DNA from: Phylloscopus collybita
Taxonomy: Eukaryota; Chordata; Aves; Passeriformes; Phylloscopidae
Assembly: GCA_027886175.1 (NCBI GenBank)
Contig: JAJNNQ010000026.1
Coordinates: 12,483,501-12,547,500, forward strand
Reading direction: 5' to 3'
DNA length: 64,000 nucleotides
The notes beneath the pieces are model-generated. The model did no database searches and was not told the origin of the DNA. It saw nothing but the letters and a program-made list of their open reading frames with translations. How positions within the stretch are numbered: the stretch's first letter is position 1; every line of letters begins with the position of its first letter. Positions 12,416 through 24,471 of this stretch are shown in pieces. A program made the position numbers and the translations under genes.

Positions 12416-15400
12416 ATTACTGTAGCCAAGGCAAGGCTTATGCCCTTTGTCCAGCACGTACTTTTAGGGGAAGGTTTACCTGTGTAAGTATTACATATAC
12501 TGAACAGCTAAATGCCAACTGCTCTGATTTGCCTTGATCCTACACTACAATCTAGAGACACGTGATGGAATAAAGTGCTAGAAAATGTTTCCTCATGAAC
12601 TGCCAGGACTTTTGTAGAAAAGAACTGTAGACACCCAAATCTACAGAGCCCACTGCAAGAAGCAGAGCTTCAGGAGTCAAACTGTTCAGGAACCGGGAAG
12701 TGGACATCCTCAATGGGCACTAAATTTGACTTAGAAACCAGAGAAACCCAGATTTTGGCAGCCATATCTCTGCTCCTTTTAGTAGCAGTACGTTTACTGT
12801 GTTGTAGTCCTCATTGGATATATTGGCAAGCCCTTTACTAACACTTTCCCTTGGGTTATTTTCATTTCATGGGTGGTTGTACTTAATTTAGGATTCCTAG
12901 AATTTACAAAATAATGCAAACAAGTGTTTTCAAAATTGTTTGCATCTCTCCTTTTCTCCCCATGGAACAGGGGTGTCCTTGAGATATTATACTGGACCTT
13001 AGCCAACAGACTGAGAAACAGGATTGGCAAAAAACAGAGGAAGGATGTTGCAACACACCAGTCGAATCTTTTCCCTTGGGGTTTTGAGTTTGGTCTGGCC
13101 AGAGAGGTTGGCAGGAGGTGAAGGGGACAACCTCTCCACTTTTGCTCCACGTGAAGGCAGGCTTGCAAGGAGGAAATCTGTTTATTGCAAATGCCTCTTG
13201 GGCAGAGTTTACACCAGGCTTGAGAGGTTATTTGGGGTCCACAGGACAACCCAGGGCCATGTTTTTCCCCTGAGGCTTCAGGCCCCTCTTTCAGGGCATG
13301 CAGGTCAGGTAGGGAGACAAAATCTCTGCAGACTATTTGTGTTGCAAGACAGAAACTGCAATGCATGGTTGCTAGCTATGAAAAACTATCCAGGGAGAAG
13401 GTTTCTCTCTTACGAAATGCACCTCCTGATCATCCTGCAGAAACGATCCCTGCCCTTGCCAGTGCTCAGCTGTTCAGTTCTACCTTTGACTTCCCTATAA
13501 GCTTTTAAGAATGTCTCCACATGAGGCTGCCAAGCAGTGCTAGCCTTGCTGCTTTTCCTAAAATGTGCACTTTTAATTAGAGGAGAAGAACCCCCAACAC
13601 CTATCTCAGCTTCACAGTATTGGTGCAAATGGTTTAAGCTTTATTGGGGCTTATCAGATAAAATTCTAGCTAATCTAAGGTCAATTTCTATAGCCAGAGT
13701 GTTAGTTTATTATTCTTTAGTGCATTGTTTGGTGGTGTTATTGACATATAAAATGGTGAAATGAATGGTGGAATGATCTTCCCTTCAAGTACTTAGTCAT
13801 GTGCACAAAAGCAGAGAGGTTTGTACTTCCCTGACAATTTTGTTTCTTTACTTCCAACATCATTCTCCAGTCTCTGGAGAATTATTGCACACAAGGAAGA
13901 ATCATTCCTCAGTTAAATAAAAGTATATGTGCTCTTTGTAGGAAAGGAAGAAAAAGCAGGTATTTTTATATTGCCTTTAAGAACTGTTACCATTATAACA
14001 ATGGACTAAATTTGGACCAGTCACCTAGAGCTCAAACACATGTACTACCAAAATGATTCCCTTTTTCTAGACTTCTAGTTTGCATTAGGTTGAACATGAA
14101 AATAATTTCTTAATGTTCTTAACATTAAACCCCCACTTAAAAGGTGAAAATTGCTAAAGTTTGTGGAGAGACACTTATTTAGCTGTTAATCTAGGTAATC
14201 ATATGTTCTCAGTGCCCTCTATGTGAAACTCTTCTGTTTCTTACCATCTGCATACATCATCATCATCAGGGCAATTAGTGTTGAAAAAGAATAGTGTAAC
14301 AGAAAACTTCTTTCAGAACTTTGGTTTTGATGTTTACAAGGCACTGTGTCTGCCACACGAGCATTCAGTCCACAAAACTTCATATTTATGTGAGGTGAAC
14401 ATTTTTTTCTTGGGGAAAAGGAACAAACCCCTCTTGCCAGTCAACTTATTAAGGTTTTGTCAATGTTTGCATGGAGTGATTTAGGCATGACTGGGGAGCA
14501 GGCTCTTCAGAAGCCACTTGTACATGGATTACACAACACAAAAGGAGCTTGATAGTGTCATGACCACACCTCTGTTTTTTTTAAATACACTTCCTCCTGC
14601 TTTTAGGTTGGGTCCAGTTATTCATAGGGAGCACCTGGCTCTGCACAAGGAAGCACCAAATCCTTTGCCTTCAAAGCATACAGACAGCAAGCAAGGTCAA
14701 GTATTACTCAGGGATTTCTCACCAGATCTTCTGATCAGATCTCTTATTATCTCAGTAAAATGCAGCACATCATTTTTGCGTGTTCAGCTCTGGAGGAAAG
14801 GCCTTGATTAAACCAGTGAAGCTAAACCACCTCCCTGAATGTCACTAAAGCAGGGAAACAAAACCCCAGCATTTAAATGTACCACTGAGCAACTAATCCC
14901 AGTTAATCCCAACAGCCCCTGAAAGTCTCTTATGGCACAGGACGGGCAAGGACCAGCCATCTCCTGCAGCAATGGATCATGCCAACAGCTTCACAGCCAG
15001 GAGTGGCACCTCCTCACCCAGGGGCATAGGGTCTGCAGTCCCACAGCATGGCAGGAGTCCTCAGCATCCCACCAGTGGGACCAGGAGATGAGTCAGCCAG
15101 AGGAAGTTTGGGGAAGCCCTTGGCACCTTGTTTGCTCATTCTCTTCAGAGACCCTGAGCCGCCCACCCCTCAAAAGACCAACACCAGCACAAGAGCAAGA
15201 GACTAATTTATCATTATTTGGAAGGAATTGCTCTAGGTTTACTCATAGGTAAGGGCAGTTGTAGATGAAAGAGCAACAAGGACAAGGACAGACCCCTGGC
15301 AGGTTTTTCTGCAGGTCTGTGCCCTGGGCAGGGCAGGCAGATAGGATCTGCAGCACCATAAATCACCTCACGGCAAAGGGAGAAGAGAAACGGATTGTGA

Positions 15401-16034
15401 AATGAACTGTAAAATAAACTTCTAATGTAAACATCAGGCAGGCAGGGGTTTGTTTTTTCTGTCTGGGAGCCCAAGTCTGGTACAGCTTACTGGCTGACTG
15501 TGCTGGGACCTTGTTTGGTGAGGTTACTGCTGGCCCTATTGCAGGGCAAGGAGGCAGCCATCACTCTTGTTTGGCAGCAGGAGAGGAGCCTGGTGCTGCC
15601 ATGAGCATCTTCTTGTCCTCTGGCATAATTTTCTTGCTCAGGCACCAAAGCTTTGCCCACAGTTGCCATTATGGACTGTCTGGATCCTCCTGCCCCGGAT
15701 TGACACCCTCCCAGACACCTGCCTTAGTGGCCTGGCAACAGTGATGGGGACACCCCAAAAGGCTTCAGGCTGCATCTTTCACCAGGGCCTCGGTTTTCTG
15801 ATAAGCAGGCGCTCACCCAAAGCTGCCTCTCCCTGATGTGTCCCTGCCTACTCCAGTCCTGATGCTCACAGCCAGTGGGGTCTTTGCTGCTGGCACCCTT
15901 TCCTGGTCTGGCCTGTTGTCCCTGCCAGGAGGGCCAACACGTGCCCTCAGCAGGGAAAGCAGGCCACCTCTGAAACAAACCTGACCCACTGCAGGAATGT
16001 CTGCATTTTCACCTGTGTTTAAACTTCTGGTCCA

Positions 16035-16099
16035 GAAGGAGTCAGACTCGATGATCCTGAGGGGTCCCTTCCGACTCAGCATATTCTGTGATCCTGTGA
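16035..16099 (+). mobile_element. Short CR1 3'-end fragment, plus orientation
   Basis: The segment reads AAGGAGTCAGACTCGATGAT, then GGGGTCCCTTCCGACTCAGC and ATTCTGTGATCCTGTGA, the typical CR1 3' untranslated end with its terminal octamer repeats. Only about 65 bp remain. Confidence 0.88.
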
Positions 16100-16283
16100 T
16101 TGTACTACATCAATACCTCCCTGGGGTCAGGGGCACACCCTGGCTCATGCATCAGCACAGTGGGACAACATTACTCAATACCTGTTACAGTCAAACCAGC
16201 AGAAAAGATAACAATTTGCTACTGTACATAGAGACCTGTGCCTCAGGTAGGAAAGGACAGATGCCTCAATGTGTTTTTTGGGG

Positions 16284-16306
16284 TTGTTTGTTTGTTTGTT
16301 TGTTTT
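16284..16306 (+). repeat. (GTTT)n short tandem repeat
   Basis: About five copies of GTTT within a T-rich stretch. Confidence 0.85.
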
Positions 16307-16359
16307 TGTTTTTTCATTTTTTTGTCTTATTTTAAAGCTGCTTTAAGTCCTTAAGGCAA

Positions 16360-16425
16360 GTAATAGGAGCACGAGGTTAGAAGTGACCTCCGGAGATAAT
16401 CCTCCTGCTCTGAGGCAGGGCCATG
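16360..16425 (-). mobile_element. Doubtful diverged CR1 remnant, minus orientation
   Basis: AGAAGTGACCTCCGGAGATA followed by ATCCTCCTGCTCTGAGGCAGGGCC loosely follows the CR1 3' block (GGGACCTCTGGAGATCATC, TCCAACC, CTGCTC, CAGGG). The terminal octamers are missing, so this is a weak call. Confidence 0.35.
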
Positions 16426-17708
16426 GAAAATCCAGGCAAACATCTTGCTCCCAAAATCACCCTTAATGAAGAAAAGTCCACACCTCTAAGGAAATGTGTT
16501 AATTATCCTCATAGCTAAGAGAACATAACCTAAATTTCCTGCAGATGAAACACAGCTATGTCCTCTCCTTAGTGGGTGTGAAGGGTAGCAGGTTCTAAGT
16601 AATTTTCTACATGAAATAATGCAAAGGTATTTTGTGTCCCCTCTCAACTTGTTCTAACAAATGACATCAGCCTTCTCCCACTGGTCCCCATTCTCACTGC
16701 CTCTGCTCATTCTTGCTCCTCTCCAGCCTGGCTTAAACATCTGAGGGGCCCCAGTGCCACAAGCCCAGAGCAGGAGCTCAGACAGTTTCTTCCTCATTAC
16801 TGCCAAACAACACCTTTTTTCCAGGGTTGTTGCTTGCGCCCCACTTGGCATTTGGCAGCTGGTCTCTTTCCTCAGCACAGCACCTTTGTCTGCTGAATCT
16901 CACCTGGCTGATTTTCCCTCCCAGGTCCTCATGTTGGTGCGTGGTGGCAGTTCTCATTCTGCACGAGGGCCTTGCTGGGTGCTGGGCACGTGTCCTCCAG
17001 CTGCTGGGCTGGCTGACACACCAGCACTCAAAGGCTGCTGCCAACTTTTGGGTTTCCAGGGCCCTGCAGCCATGGGCACCCAGCCAAGGCTGGGTGGGGC
17101 AGGTGGCAGGAGGACCAGGGGGACAAGTGTGGCACAAGATTAGGCTCACAGGAGGAGGATGGAAGGGACAGCTGGGAGGGGAGATAGCACGCAAGCCCTA
17201 CTTTTAGAAATGCACACAAGCAAGCCAATAGTTATTGAAGTGTCTTGGTGAAAAAGCAGCTGCTATCCCCAAATTCCTCTTCTCTGGTCAAGCACCTGCA
17301 GTTTTTCTGCCAGGTAGAAGGTAGAGAGGCTGAAAACAACAATTGGCCAAAACGTTTGTGGGACACGGAGAAGAAATTCCCAGGATATAGGGACTGGTCA
17401 CTGTTTCCCAGCATGAGAGTCTGCATCCCATAATGGCCTACCCAAAATTTGGGAATAAACTGCTTAAACACAAAGTACTTCAGCAGTTTGTCGTAATTCA
17501 GGTTTCAGATAAGAGGGGTCAGAACAATGTAATCCTGCTCCATCTCTTTCTTCAAACATTTCTTTTGTCAGACTCTTATTATGATCTTATGTTTCAGGTG
17601 CCAGATTCAACCCACATCTCACATTTCTAGTGCAGATTCATCCTCTCAGCACATGGGTCACGTCTGAGACAAGGCTAGACCGAAAAGAAATGAGTGTGAC
17701 CTCTGAGA

Positions 17709-17734
17709 GTGTGTGTGTGTGTGTGTGTGTGTGT
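17709..17734 (+). repeat. (GT)13 microsatellite
   Basis: Thirteen uninterrupted GT units; likely polymorphic. Confidence 0.97.
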
Positions 17735-18700
17735 ACAGATGTTAGACAAGTCACCTTTAGATGGTCTTTCCTCAACCATGAGCTCATCCAATCTGCCCAT
17801 ATGGTAAATTTGACCTTTAAGTTAGTCTTGAAATGCTGAACGTGCGCCTACAGAGGACTGTCAGTTATAGTGGAAAAGAAACAGATAAGCCTTTTGTTAG
17901 CTTATGGATGAGGTGATCAGTATAAAATGTTCCAATTCTGATAACCTTCAGCTGGAAAAGTTTGCAGATTCTTAACTCACTGAAATAGAGAGAATCAAAG
18001 GTTTTCAATTTTATTTTGCAGATTATGGCCCAGTGAAGTGTTGCAGGTTGCATGTGCCAGCACTGCCAGAGAGCAGACACCACTGTCAACTCTGTAGCTG
18101 GTTGTTCTGGGCTGCACCTAAACTGAACAAAGTTACCTCACAATATTCACTTCTCACAGAAAAACTTGGCAGAGCATGAACAAAAGGAGACTCTTAAAAG
18201 AACAAGGCACTCATTTCTTTTCCATTTCTTTTGTCTGTGGGAATTTGCTCTGAAGTGGTGGGCTGGTGTCCCTTCGAGCTGCCATACCTGGAAAGAAGTT
18301 CAGAAACTTGAACTCTCAGCACTTCATCTCATCTTAGCAGACCTGTGAATACAGCCACCAGAACACATTGGCTGCAAACTTACTACTCCAAGTGAAGCAA
18401 TGTTCAGGGTTTAGCCTGTGTTAGGAAAGGGTGGCTGATGCAGCTAGAGCAGCAAACAGTGTCTTCAGACTCAGGCGTAGCTTGAAGCAGTAAAACAAGG
18501 AGTGTGTCTTCCTAGAGTAGCTGGAATGGTGTGACTTGTGCTGGCAATGAGCTCTTACCAGGTAACTGTGTTACCTGGGCTTCTTGCTTAAATAAAAGCC
18601 TCATAAAAAATAATCATGTTCACAACTTATATAATTGACCCAACAAACGTTTTAATAGCTGGCCTTAGAAAAAACAGAGAATGTAAAAAAGTCATAGAGT

Positions 18701-18740
18701 GAAGAAAAGAAAAAAAAAAAAAAAAGGAAGAAAAAAAATT
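18701..18740 (+). repeat. A-rich simple tract
   Basis: Forty bases, almost entirely A with a few G interruptions. Confidence 0.88.
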
Positions 18741-21099
18741 TATTTCCAAAGAAAGATTCATGAGGATTAAAAGATAGGAAGATCATTGCTGACAGCAATG
18801 GAAATCACTGGTGACTTTAGATATGGATTGAAGAATGACTGAAGGGAATGAAAAAGAGGTTCAGATGCCCCCATGGAATTGTATCATTTAAAGACTAGCA
18901 TTTTATGAAACCCTTTCTACTTGTTGCTTTGTTTTTCACCCCCTGTGTGCTCATATCTCTTGACAATTTCTCTGCACACAAGGAGAAGCCCCCATTGGAT
19001 GCATGGTCCATGAGATCTGTAAGGTGGGAGCTGGCCATCCCCTGCTCCTTACACATCCCTTTGTGTGGGAAAACCAAACCTTGAGAGTCTCCTGCTAACA
19101 GCAACATCATGTTGTCATCCCAGAGGCCCTTTCTTAACAGGGGAAGAAAGCTTTGGCAAGGGAAGGTGAAGACTTTGTGGAAAAGCAAAGATGTTCAGGT
19201 GGGAGATTTAAGAGGCTGGAAATGCAGCTGCAGAGTCCCCCAGGACCCAGCAATTCAGGGCACTTTCTGCAGACAACTTCTCACTTTGACGTCCTCTGGT
19301 GAAAAACTGAGTGAAATGGGCTCACCCTGAAGTGCTTGTTATGGGTGAGGAGAAGGGAAGAGAGGCTTTGCATTTGTGTTGCTCCAGGGAAACTTCCCAT
19401 GTGACCACCCTGTCTGTGTAACTTGGTTAGCACTGACCCTTTGGTGACAACCACCGTGCCCAGACTGCAGAGCAAACAAAACACCACCACACATCCCCTG
19501 TACATCCACGCCTGACCTTCCCCTCTGCTACCTTCTCCAGAGGCAGAAGCTTCAGAGAAGACATCCAAAGGTAGCTGCCTCCCTTAGGAAGAGACTTAGA
19601 TCCAGCTCTGAAAGCCACTATAATTTTATAACCTCTCAGGCAGAGTAGAATTTTAACTTGAATTGTGGCTTTTCCATGGGAGTCTGCTAGGCTGAGTGAC
19701 AGTGCATGGCAAAAACTTGTGTATAAATGAGACAGCCTCACCATAAATTTTGACTAACAGATGCACACTGAGGTTGATAACACAATTTGATACTGCAAAT
19801 ATGACTCTCCAGAGAAGTGTGAATGACAATGGGTTTCACTTAATGAGTAAAAGGAGGTTGCTGGGCTTTTTTTTATTGTATGTCTTCTATGAATTGGTTT
19901 ATTGCTTTCTAAGCAGTGACTTTTCTCCAGGACATTCATCCATTAATTAATTAGTTAATTAGTTAATGGTGTACAAGGCTGGTTAGCCTTAAATAAGAGG
20001 AGCCTAATAGAGATTTAAGAAAAAGCGCTGGTGAAATACGGATTTTCTATTGAAACAACAAATGCAAGACAAACACCAGGCTAGTCATTCACAGCAGAAG
20101 CTTGGAAAGGCTGGACCACTCCCTCCTGGAGGGGAAGGTGTCAGGAGCAGCTTCCTCTGCTGCTCTCCAAGGAGCACCTCTGAAGTGACTCTGCCAATGC
20201 ACAGTTTTCCTCCATCTTCTGCTTTGGAGGTCACAGGTAGAGTACACCTGTATTTCTTAACTAGCACTTTCTAACCAATGCCATCCTTTTCCAAGGTGGT
20301 TAGGAACAGCAGGAGGAACCATTGTCCATGTAAATCTTCAGAGAAGTTACCAGACACCAGAGCAAGGTGCTGTCATCTGCTGTTTGTTCCCAGTGATGCT
20401 CTTCCCATCCTCCCGCACGGGAGCTCACTGCACCAGCCATGGGACCTTTCAGGGTTTACAGTGGCCCTCAGAGCATGAAGAAGAACCAAGGTCTGACCTT
20501 CCTGCAGCACCAGGCTCCATAGGTGCCATCAGCAGCCTCAATGCCCCTTGCAGTGAGCACTGCTGGAAGGCGAATCCCCAGGGAAAGGCAACACTTGGGA
20601 GTTGCTCTGTGCTTTAAATTTCAGCAAAAACGAAATTTTAAGGTATTGCCTCAAAAAGGGTGAAAACTGAGGGAAAAGATTCCTGGTCAGCATTATATTT
20701 GTCTTGGAAGTTGGAAATAGTTTTATGAGATGTCACGTATTTTTACAGTTTCCCTGCCATTTCTCCACATCACTCATAGGATATAGGCATCTTTAAACCT
20801 GCATGGCACAATGCAACATGAACAGAATGTTACAACAGTTTCCCTCATTTAGGTCAGTTGTTCCTACTGAATTGGGACATTTTATCTCATTTTCTAGATT
20901 CAGTCTGGATTTATAGATTGGTCTGTCATCAAACCATCAAAAAATTAAAAGCAGGAGACACTTTGTTCTAGTAAGTAAATGTTTTGACATACGCAAAACT
21001 GCTCGTGTCACGAGTATGCAAAGAAAATCCAGGTGTAAAAATAAAAATTCCAAGCTGGAGATTCTGAATTTTGTCAGACAATTCCAAAGTTTCTCAAAG

Positions 21100-21129
21100 A
21101 TTTAAACCACAGTTATTTAAACCACAGTT
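21100..21129 (+). repeat. 15-bp tandem duplication
   Basis: ATTTAAACCACAGTT occurs twice head to tail (21,100-21,114 and 21,115-21,129), immediately before a C10-A36 tract. Confidence 0.93.
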
Positions 21130-21138
21130 AAAGAACAA

Positions 21139-21147
21139 CCCCCCCCC

Positions 21148-21184
<37 letters not shown>
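21139..21184 (+). repeat. C10-A36 homopolymer tract
   Basis: Ten C residues run directly into thirty-six A residues. Such a tract is prone to slippage, and its exact length in the assembly may be unreliable. Confidence 0.95.
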
Positions 21185-21187
<3 letters not shown>

Positions 21188-23009
21188 ACTCCAAAACTTA
21201 CTTGTGATTTTGTTGCTTTAAAGGAATTTTCTATGCTTTGTATTCTTTGTATTTATGTGATAAATATATTTTCATTTTTAAACATTCCACAGGCAGAGCC
21301 AGTGGAAAGAAAAAACAAAAACAAACCTCTGTGGGCTGGATTGGGCAAACAGAGATGCCATGAGACACTGCAGAAGCTGCTGGCAGTGGGATGAATCTGT
21401 GGAGCAGCAAGAACAGTATCTACTCCATCTAGCTTGGGCTCCACTTCATCCCGGAAGACTTCCTTTTGAAGGGGGAGATTCCAGTCATGATGGCTCCAAC
21501 CAGTAAAAGAGGTAGCCTCCCAGATTTACTTATCTCAACCTTCTTGAAAGCACCCTTAACTTCCTTGGAAGCAGTAACCAAACAAGAGCTGTAAAATACT
21601 GTTTTCCCTGGTCTGGCTGAACTCACGACTCAGCATATGTGGTGAGGAGCTCCTAAAATAGCTCTCTGTTGTCTCACCAGCCTCAGCAGCAACTTGAAAA
21701 GTCTTTTGCCTTCTGGGACAATTTGGGGAAGCTTTAAAATGTTTGGACTTATTTTGAAAGTACTGTGAAAGATAAGAATGATCTATTCCAAGGCTGGGTG
21801 AACTGAAGGTCACAGCTAAGGCATTGCACAACTGACCTAACCCAAGTAGGTTCAGCACAAAACTCACTCAGGATTTGATCAGCTCATCTTCATTGCTGCT
21901 GCTGCCCCTGCCTAAATTCAGGTTAAAGCTGAGTCCCTTTGACCTGGCACCTCACCGGGGCCAAACAATCACAATAGTTTGTTCCAAATATCAGTGGGGC
22001 AATGCCAAGGAAGAGGGCACAGGTCCTTCCCTGGCAGAGCCTTGTTGGAGAAGCCTTCTGAAAAAACCAGAGCAGAACAGCTCTGTTTGTGAGAGGAAGC
22101 TGTAGTTGCTGCAAGACAAGTGCACTCTCACTCTGGGAAGTTTAATGCACACTTTCTCCGAGTCAAAGGCTATTTATTCTCTGTCTGGGTCTTGCCATGT
22201 TTCAGGCTATCTCTAGTTAGAACAAAACCTGAACAACTCTTGCTATGTTTAACAAGAGATATCCCCAAGCTGCTCCTTATTGCTGCAGTACTTCAGCACA
22301 GCATTCCTGTGGGCTCTGCACAGACATTGCTGTTTGTCCCCATGGTGCAACGAGAAGCCCTTCCCTTCCTGTGAGGAAAGGCTCCTCTTTCTTGAAACTG
22401 TAAATTCTTCCTGAAAGATGACTCCAAAAGACTATACACATCTCTGGCTTCCCATCAGGGTGGGAGAAGAGTTTTTTTGTCGACATGTCTCTCATTTCTG
22501 AGCACACTCTCCAGTGCCTCAGCCAGAGCCCTCAGTATGACTTTCTGCTGAGTTAGGCTGCTGGTTTTATTATCCCAAATCCCAAACGGGTGGTTTCAAG
22601 TACTCCAGGCATTTTTCAAAGACAGTCTGAAACCCAGCCAAGCCCATGGTGTGGGGTGTAACCCTTCTCCCCACAGGTCTGCAGTCAGACTGGTTCTCTC
22701 CCAGGTCAGGCGAGCTGGGCTGCAGCTGCAGAGTGCAGCTGCCATCCCTGGGGACAGCCCCCATCCGTCCCCAGATTCAAGTGAACTTTGTGATTTTTTA
22801 GCAGCAGTAAGTGATCTCCCTGGGGGTTATTTAACCACCAAAACTACACTGGCTTGGCTGAAGGATTGAAGGGCTGAGGCCCACGTCAATATGCATTGAC
22901 ACATATTAGTGGATGCAGGCTGGGGACCTCTCCCCAGCCCCAAGCTGCCCATCAGCCATTTTCACTTGCTGCTTGAATGTCACCCCTTCTGCAGGTCCTG
23001 TGTTTACAC

Positions 23010-23077
23010 GCCCGTCTGTGACACAATAAAACAGAGCAAAGGCAAATGTGCAACGTAGAGATCCATTATGCTTTATT
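23010..23077 (-). terminator. FOXO3: FOXO3 polyadenylation signal and downstream element
   Basis: On the minus strand the canonical hexamer AATAAA lies at 23,077-23,072, followed by GCATAATGGATCTCTACG and a likely cleavage zone near 23,050-23,060. A U/GU-rich stretch (TGTTTTATTGTGTCAC at about 23,035-23,018) follows as a typical downstream element. This is the last strong hexamer before clearly intergenic sequence, so I take it as the distal site. The exact cleavage position is an estimate. Confidence 0.75.
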
Positions 23078-23081
23078 TACA
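23074..23081 (-). promoter_or_regulatory. Pumilio-type response element overlapping the poly(A) signal
   Basis: The transcript reads TGTAAATAAA here. UGUAAAUA is a match to the UGUANAUA consensus bound by PUM1/PUM2, and its last four bases are the first four of the AAUAAA hexamer. The motif match is seen directly; binding is inferred. Confidence 0.4.
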
Positions 23082-23267
23082 TGCGTCACCATCTCTTTTA
23101 CAAACTAGATTACAATTTAAAATGGAATACACAAGGCAATATCTACTAACACCAAGTGGAGTAAGCACTGCGTCTCTACTTCATTTGGAAAGGGGCAGGT
23201 TTTGCTCCAAAACAAACTTCCTTCCAACCTCTGAGCAGTAAGGTAATATATCCCTCCAGGGCAGCAT

Positions 23268-23319
23268 CTTTTTTTCTTTTTTTTTTTTTTCTTTTCTTTT
23301 TTTTTTTTTTTTCCTTTTT
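23268..23319. repeat. T-rich tract inside the FOXO3 3' UTR (A-rich in the mRNA)
   Basis: Fifty-two bases of T with a few C interruptions. On the FOXO3 transcript this is an internal A-rich stretch about 200 nt before the distal poly(A) site, directly preceded by ATTAAA (23,322-23,317). Confidence 0.93.
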
Positions 23320-24458
23320 AATATAAAATCCTCAGTAAGACTGCAACGTGAGAGTGTCTGCTTTCAAATGAAAGTACAAGATAGCCCAAATGAAAAGTAT
23401 AAACTGTTCAGCTCTTCGGTATGTAAAGACGGCCATGCGCGATAAGGCTGTGGATTTAATATTCTTCCAATTTACATGGCTTGAAACAGAAACAGATAAA
23501 ACAGTTTTACAGATACTGTATACATATTTTTTCCAATCATGCAACTTTTTAAAAAAAAGTTAAACATGTGAAGCCAAATGTACAACCCATTTTTTCCAAC
23601 CCATAGTTACGAAATGTATCTGGTCCCCCTTCGCATCTGTTGGCAATTCCAAAGGTATATTGTGTACTTCAAACACTTACAGACACCAACTGCCAAGCAA
23701 TGATATAATTTTGGAGAAACACGTGACCTAAAAGGTAACTTCTTCAAGCAGTGGCACAAAAATTTCTGGAGTTAAGCTGTGTTTAACTATCCAATTATTC
23801 TTAAGATGTTTGTTTTTTACAAAATCATTAAATCAAGCCCCACCCTGTGACTAGAAACTGCATAAAATAATACATTTTTAGACCTTTTGTTTAGACCAAG
23901 TGTTCAAAAGATAACCATGTAATTGTGACCTTGACCTTCATCTGTTTTACATGATTTCACAAGGAAAACTTCTAGGCATAAACATGTTCAAAGACTCAAA
24001 GGCCAAATTTTCAAAAAGTAGGTTCCCCAAACTAGCTATTCAAGGCTTAATTTTGACACCTAACTAACTGGCCCTTTGAATTCAGGGAGATGTGTTTAGC
24101 ACCTCTGGAGTGAAGGGCCTTTGCTGGGCACCTCAGCAGGTGTAGAGGGTGACGACCTTACCCTGGGCCTGGGGGGACCTGTCACCTCCCCTTCCTTCAA
24201 GAAGCCATGAGGGCACAGCAGCTCGCCTCTGCGACCACGCTAGAGTCACTGGTGTTTGGTACCTGACACCAGGCACTCCTGCTTAAAAATTCTGGCCCCA
24301 AAACTGAGCAACAGAAACCAAACCAAACTGAAGAAGCTGGTCCATCCTTCTTCAGTGAGTGCTGGGATGTTCTCCAAAGCAGGGGCCCAAGCTGTCCCAG
24401 CCATGCCAATGGAAATGCTCCCCTTGACACTGCTGGGAGGCAGGTTAAGCCTTTCAGC

Positions 24459-24465
24459 TAATGCT
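24459..24465 (-). promoter_or_regulatory. Second miR-155-type seed match in FOXO3 3' UTR
   Basis: The transcript contains AGCATTA, immediately downstream on the transcript from an alternative AATAAA hexamer at 24,471-24,466. A shorter mRNA ending there would lose or truncate the site. Confidence 0.3.
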
Positions 24466-24471
24466 TTTATT
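24466..24471 (-). terminator. Possible alternative FOXO3 poly(A) hexamer
   Basis: AATAAA on the transcript strand inside the terminal exon. It would give a 3' UTR about 1.4 kb shorter than the distal signal. Only the hexamer is seen; usage is unknown. Confidence 0.25.

Larger units (their letters stand above)
9837..16034. other. Intergenic DNA, no gene recognised
   Basis: It contains a G13 run (10,889-10,901) and a 28-bp exact direct repeat (10,531-10,558 and 12,388-12,415). The longest open frame, 190 residues at 12,794-13,366 (minus), has no recognisable domain and overlaps a 158-residue frame on the other strand, so neither is called. FOXO-type TGTTTAC/GTAAACA motifs occur singly at 14,331 and 15,427. 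Confidence 0.55.
16100..23054. other. Intergenic DNA just downstream of the FOXO3 poly(A) site, no gene recognised
   Basis: It contains a doubtful CR1 remnant (16,360-16,425), a (GTTT)n tract, a (GT)13 microsatellite, A-runs and an AT-rich palindrome-like element (19,940-19,969). Open frames of up to 138 residues at 16,754-17,207 occur on both strands of one GC-richer stretch and have no recognisable product. Confidence 0.55.

Noticed and set aside
12794..13366. 190-residue minus-strand open frame in intergenic DNA
   Set aside because: No domain, no splice or promoter context and an overlapping long frame on the other strand; consistent with chance.
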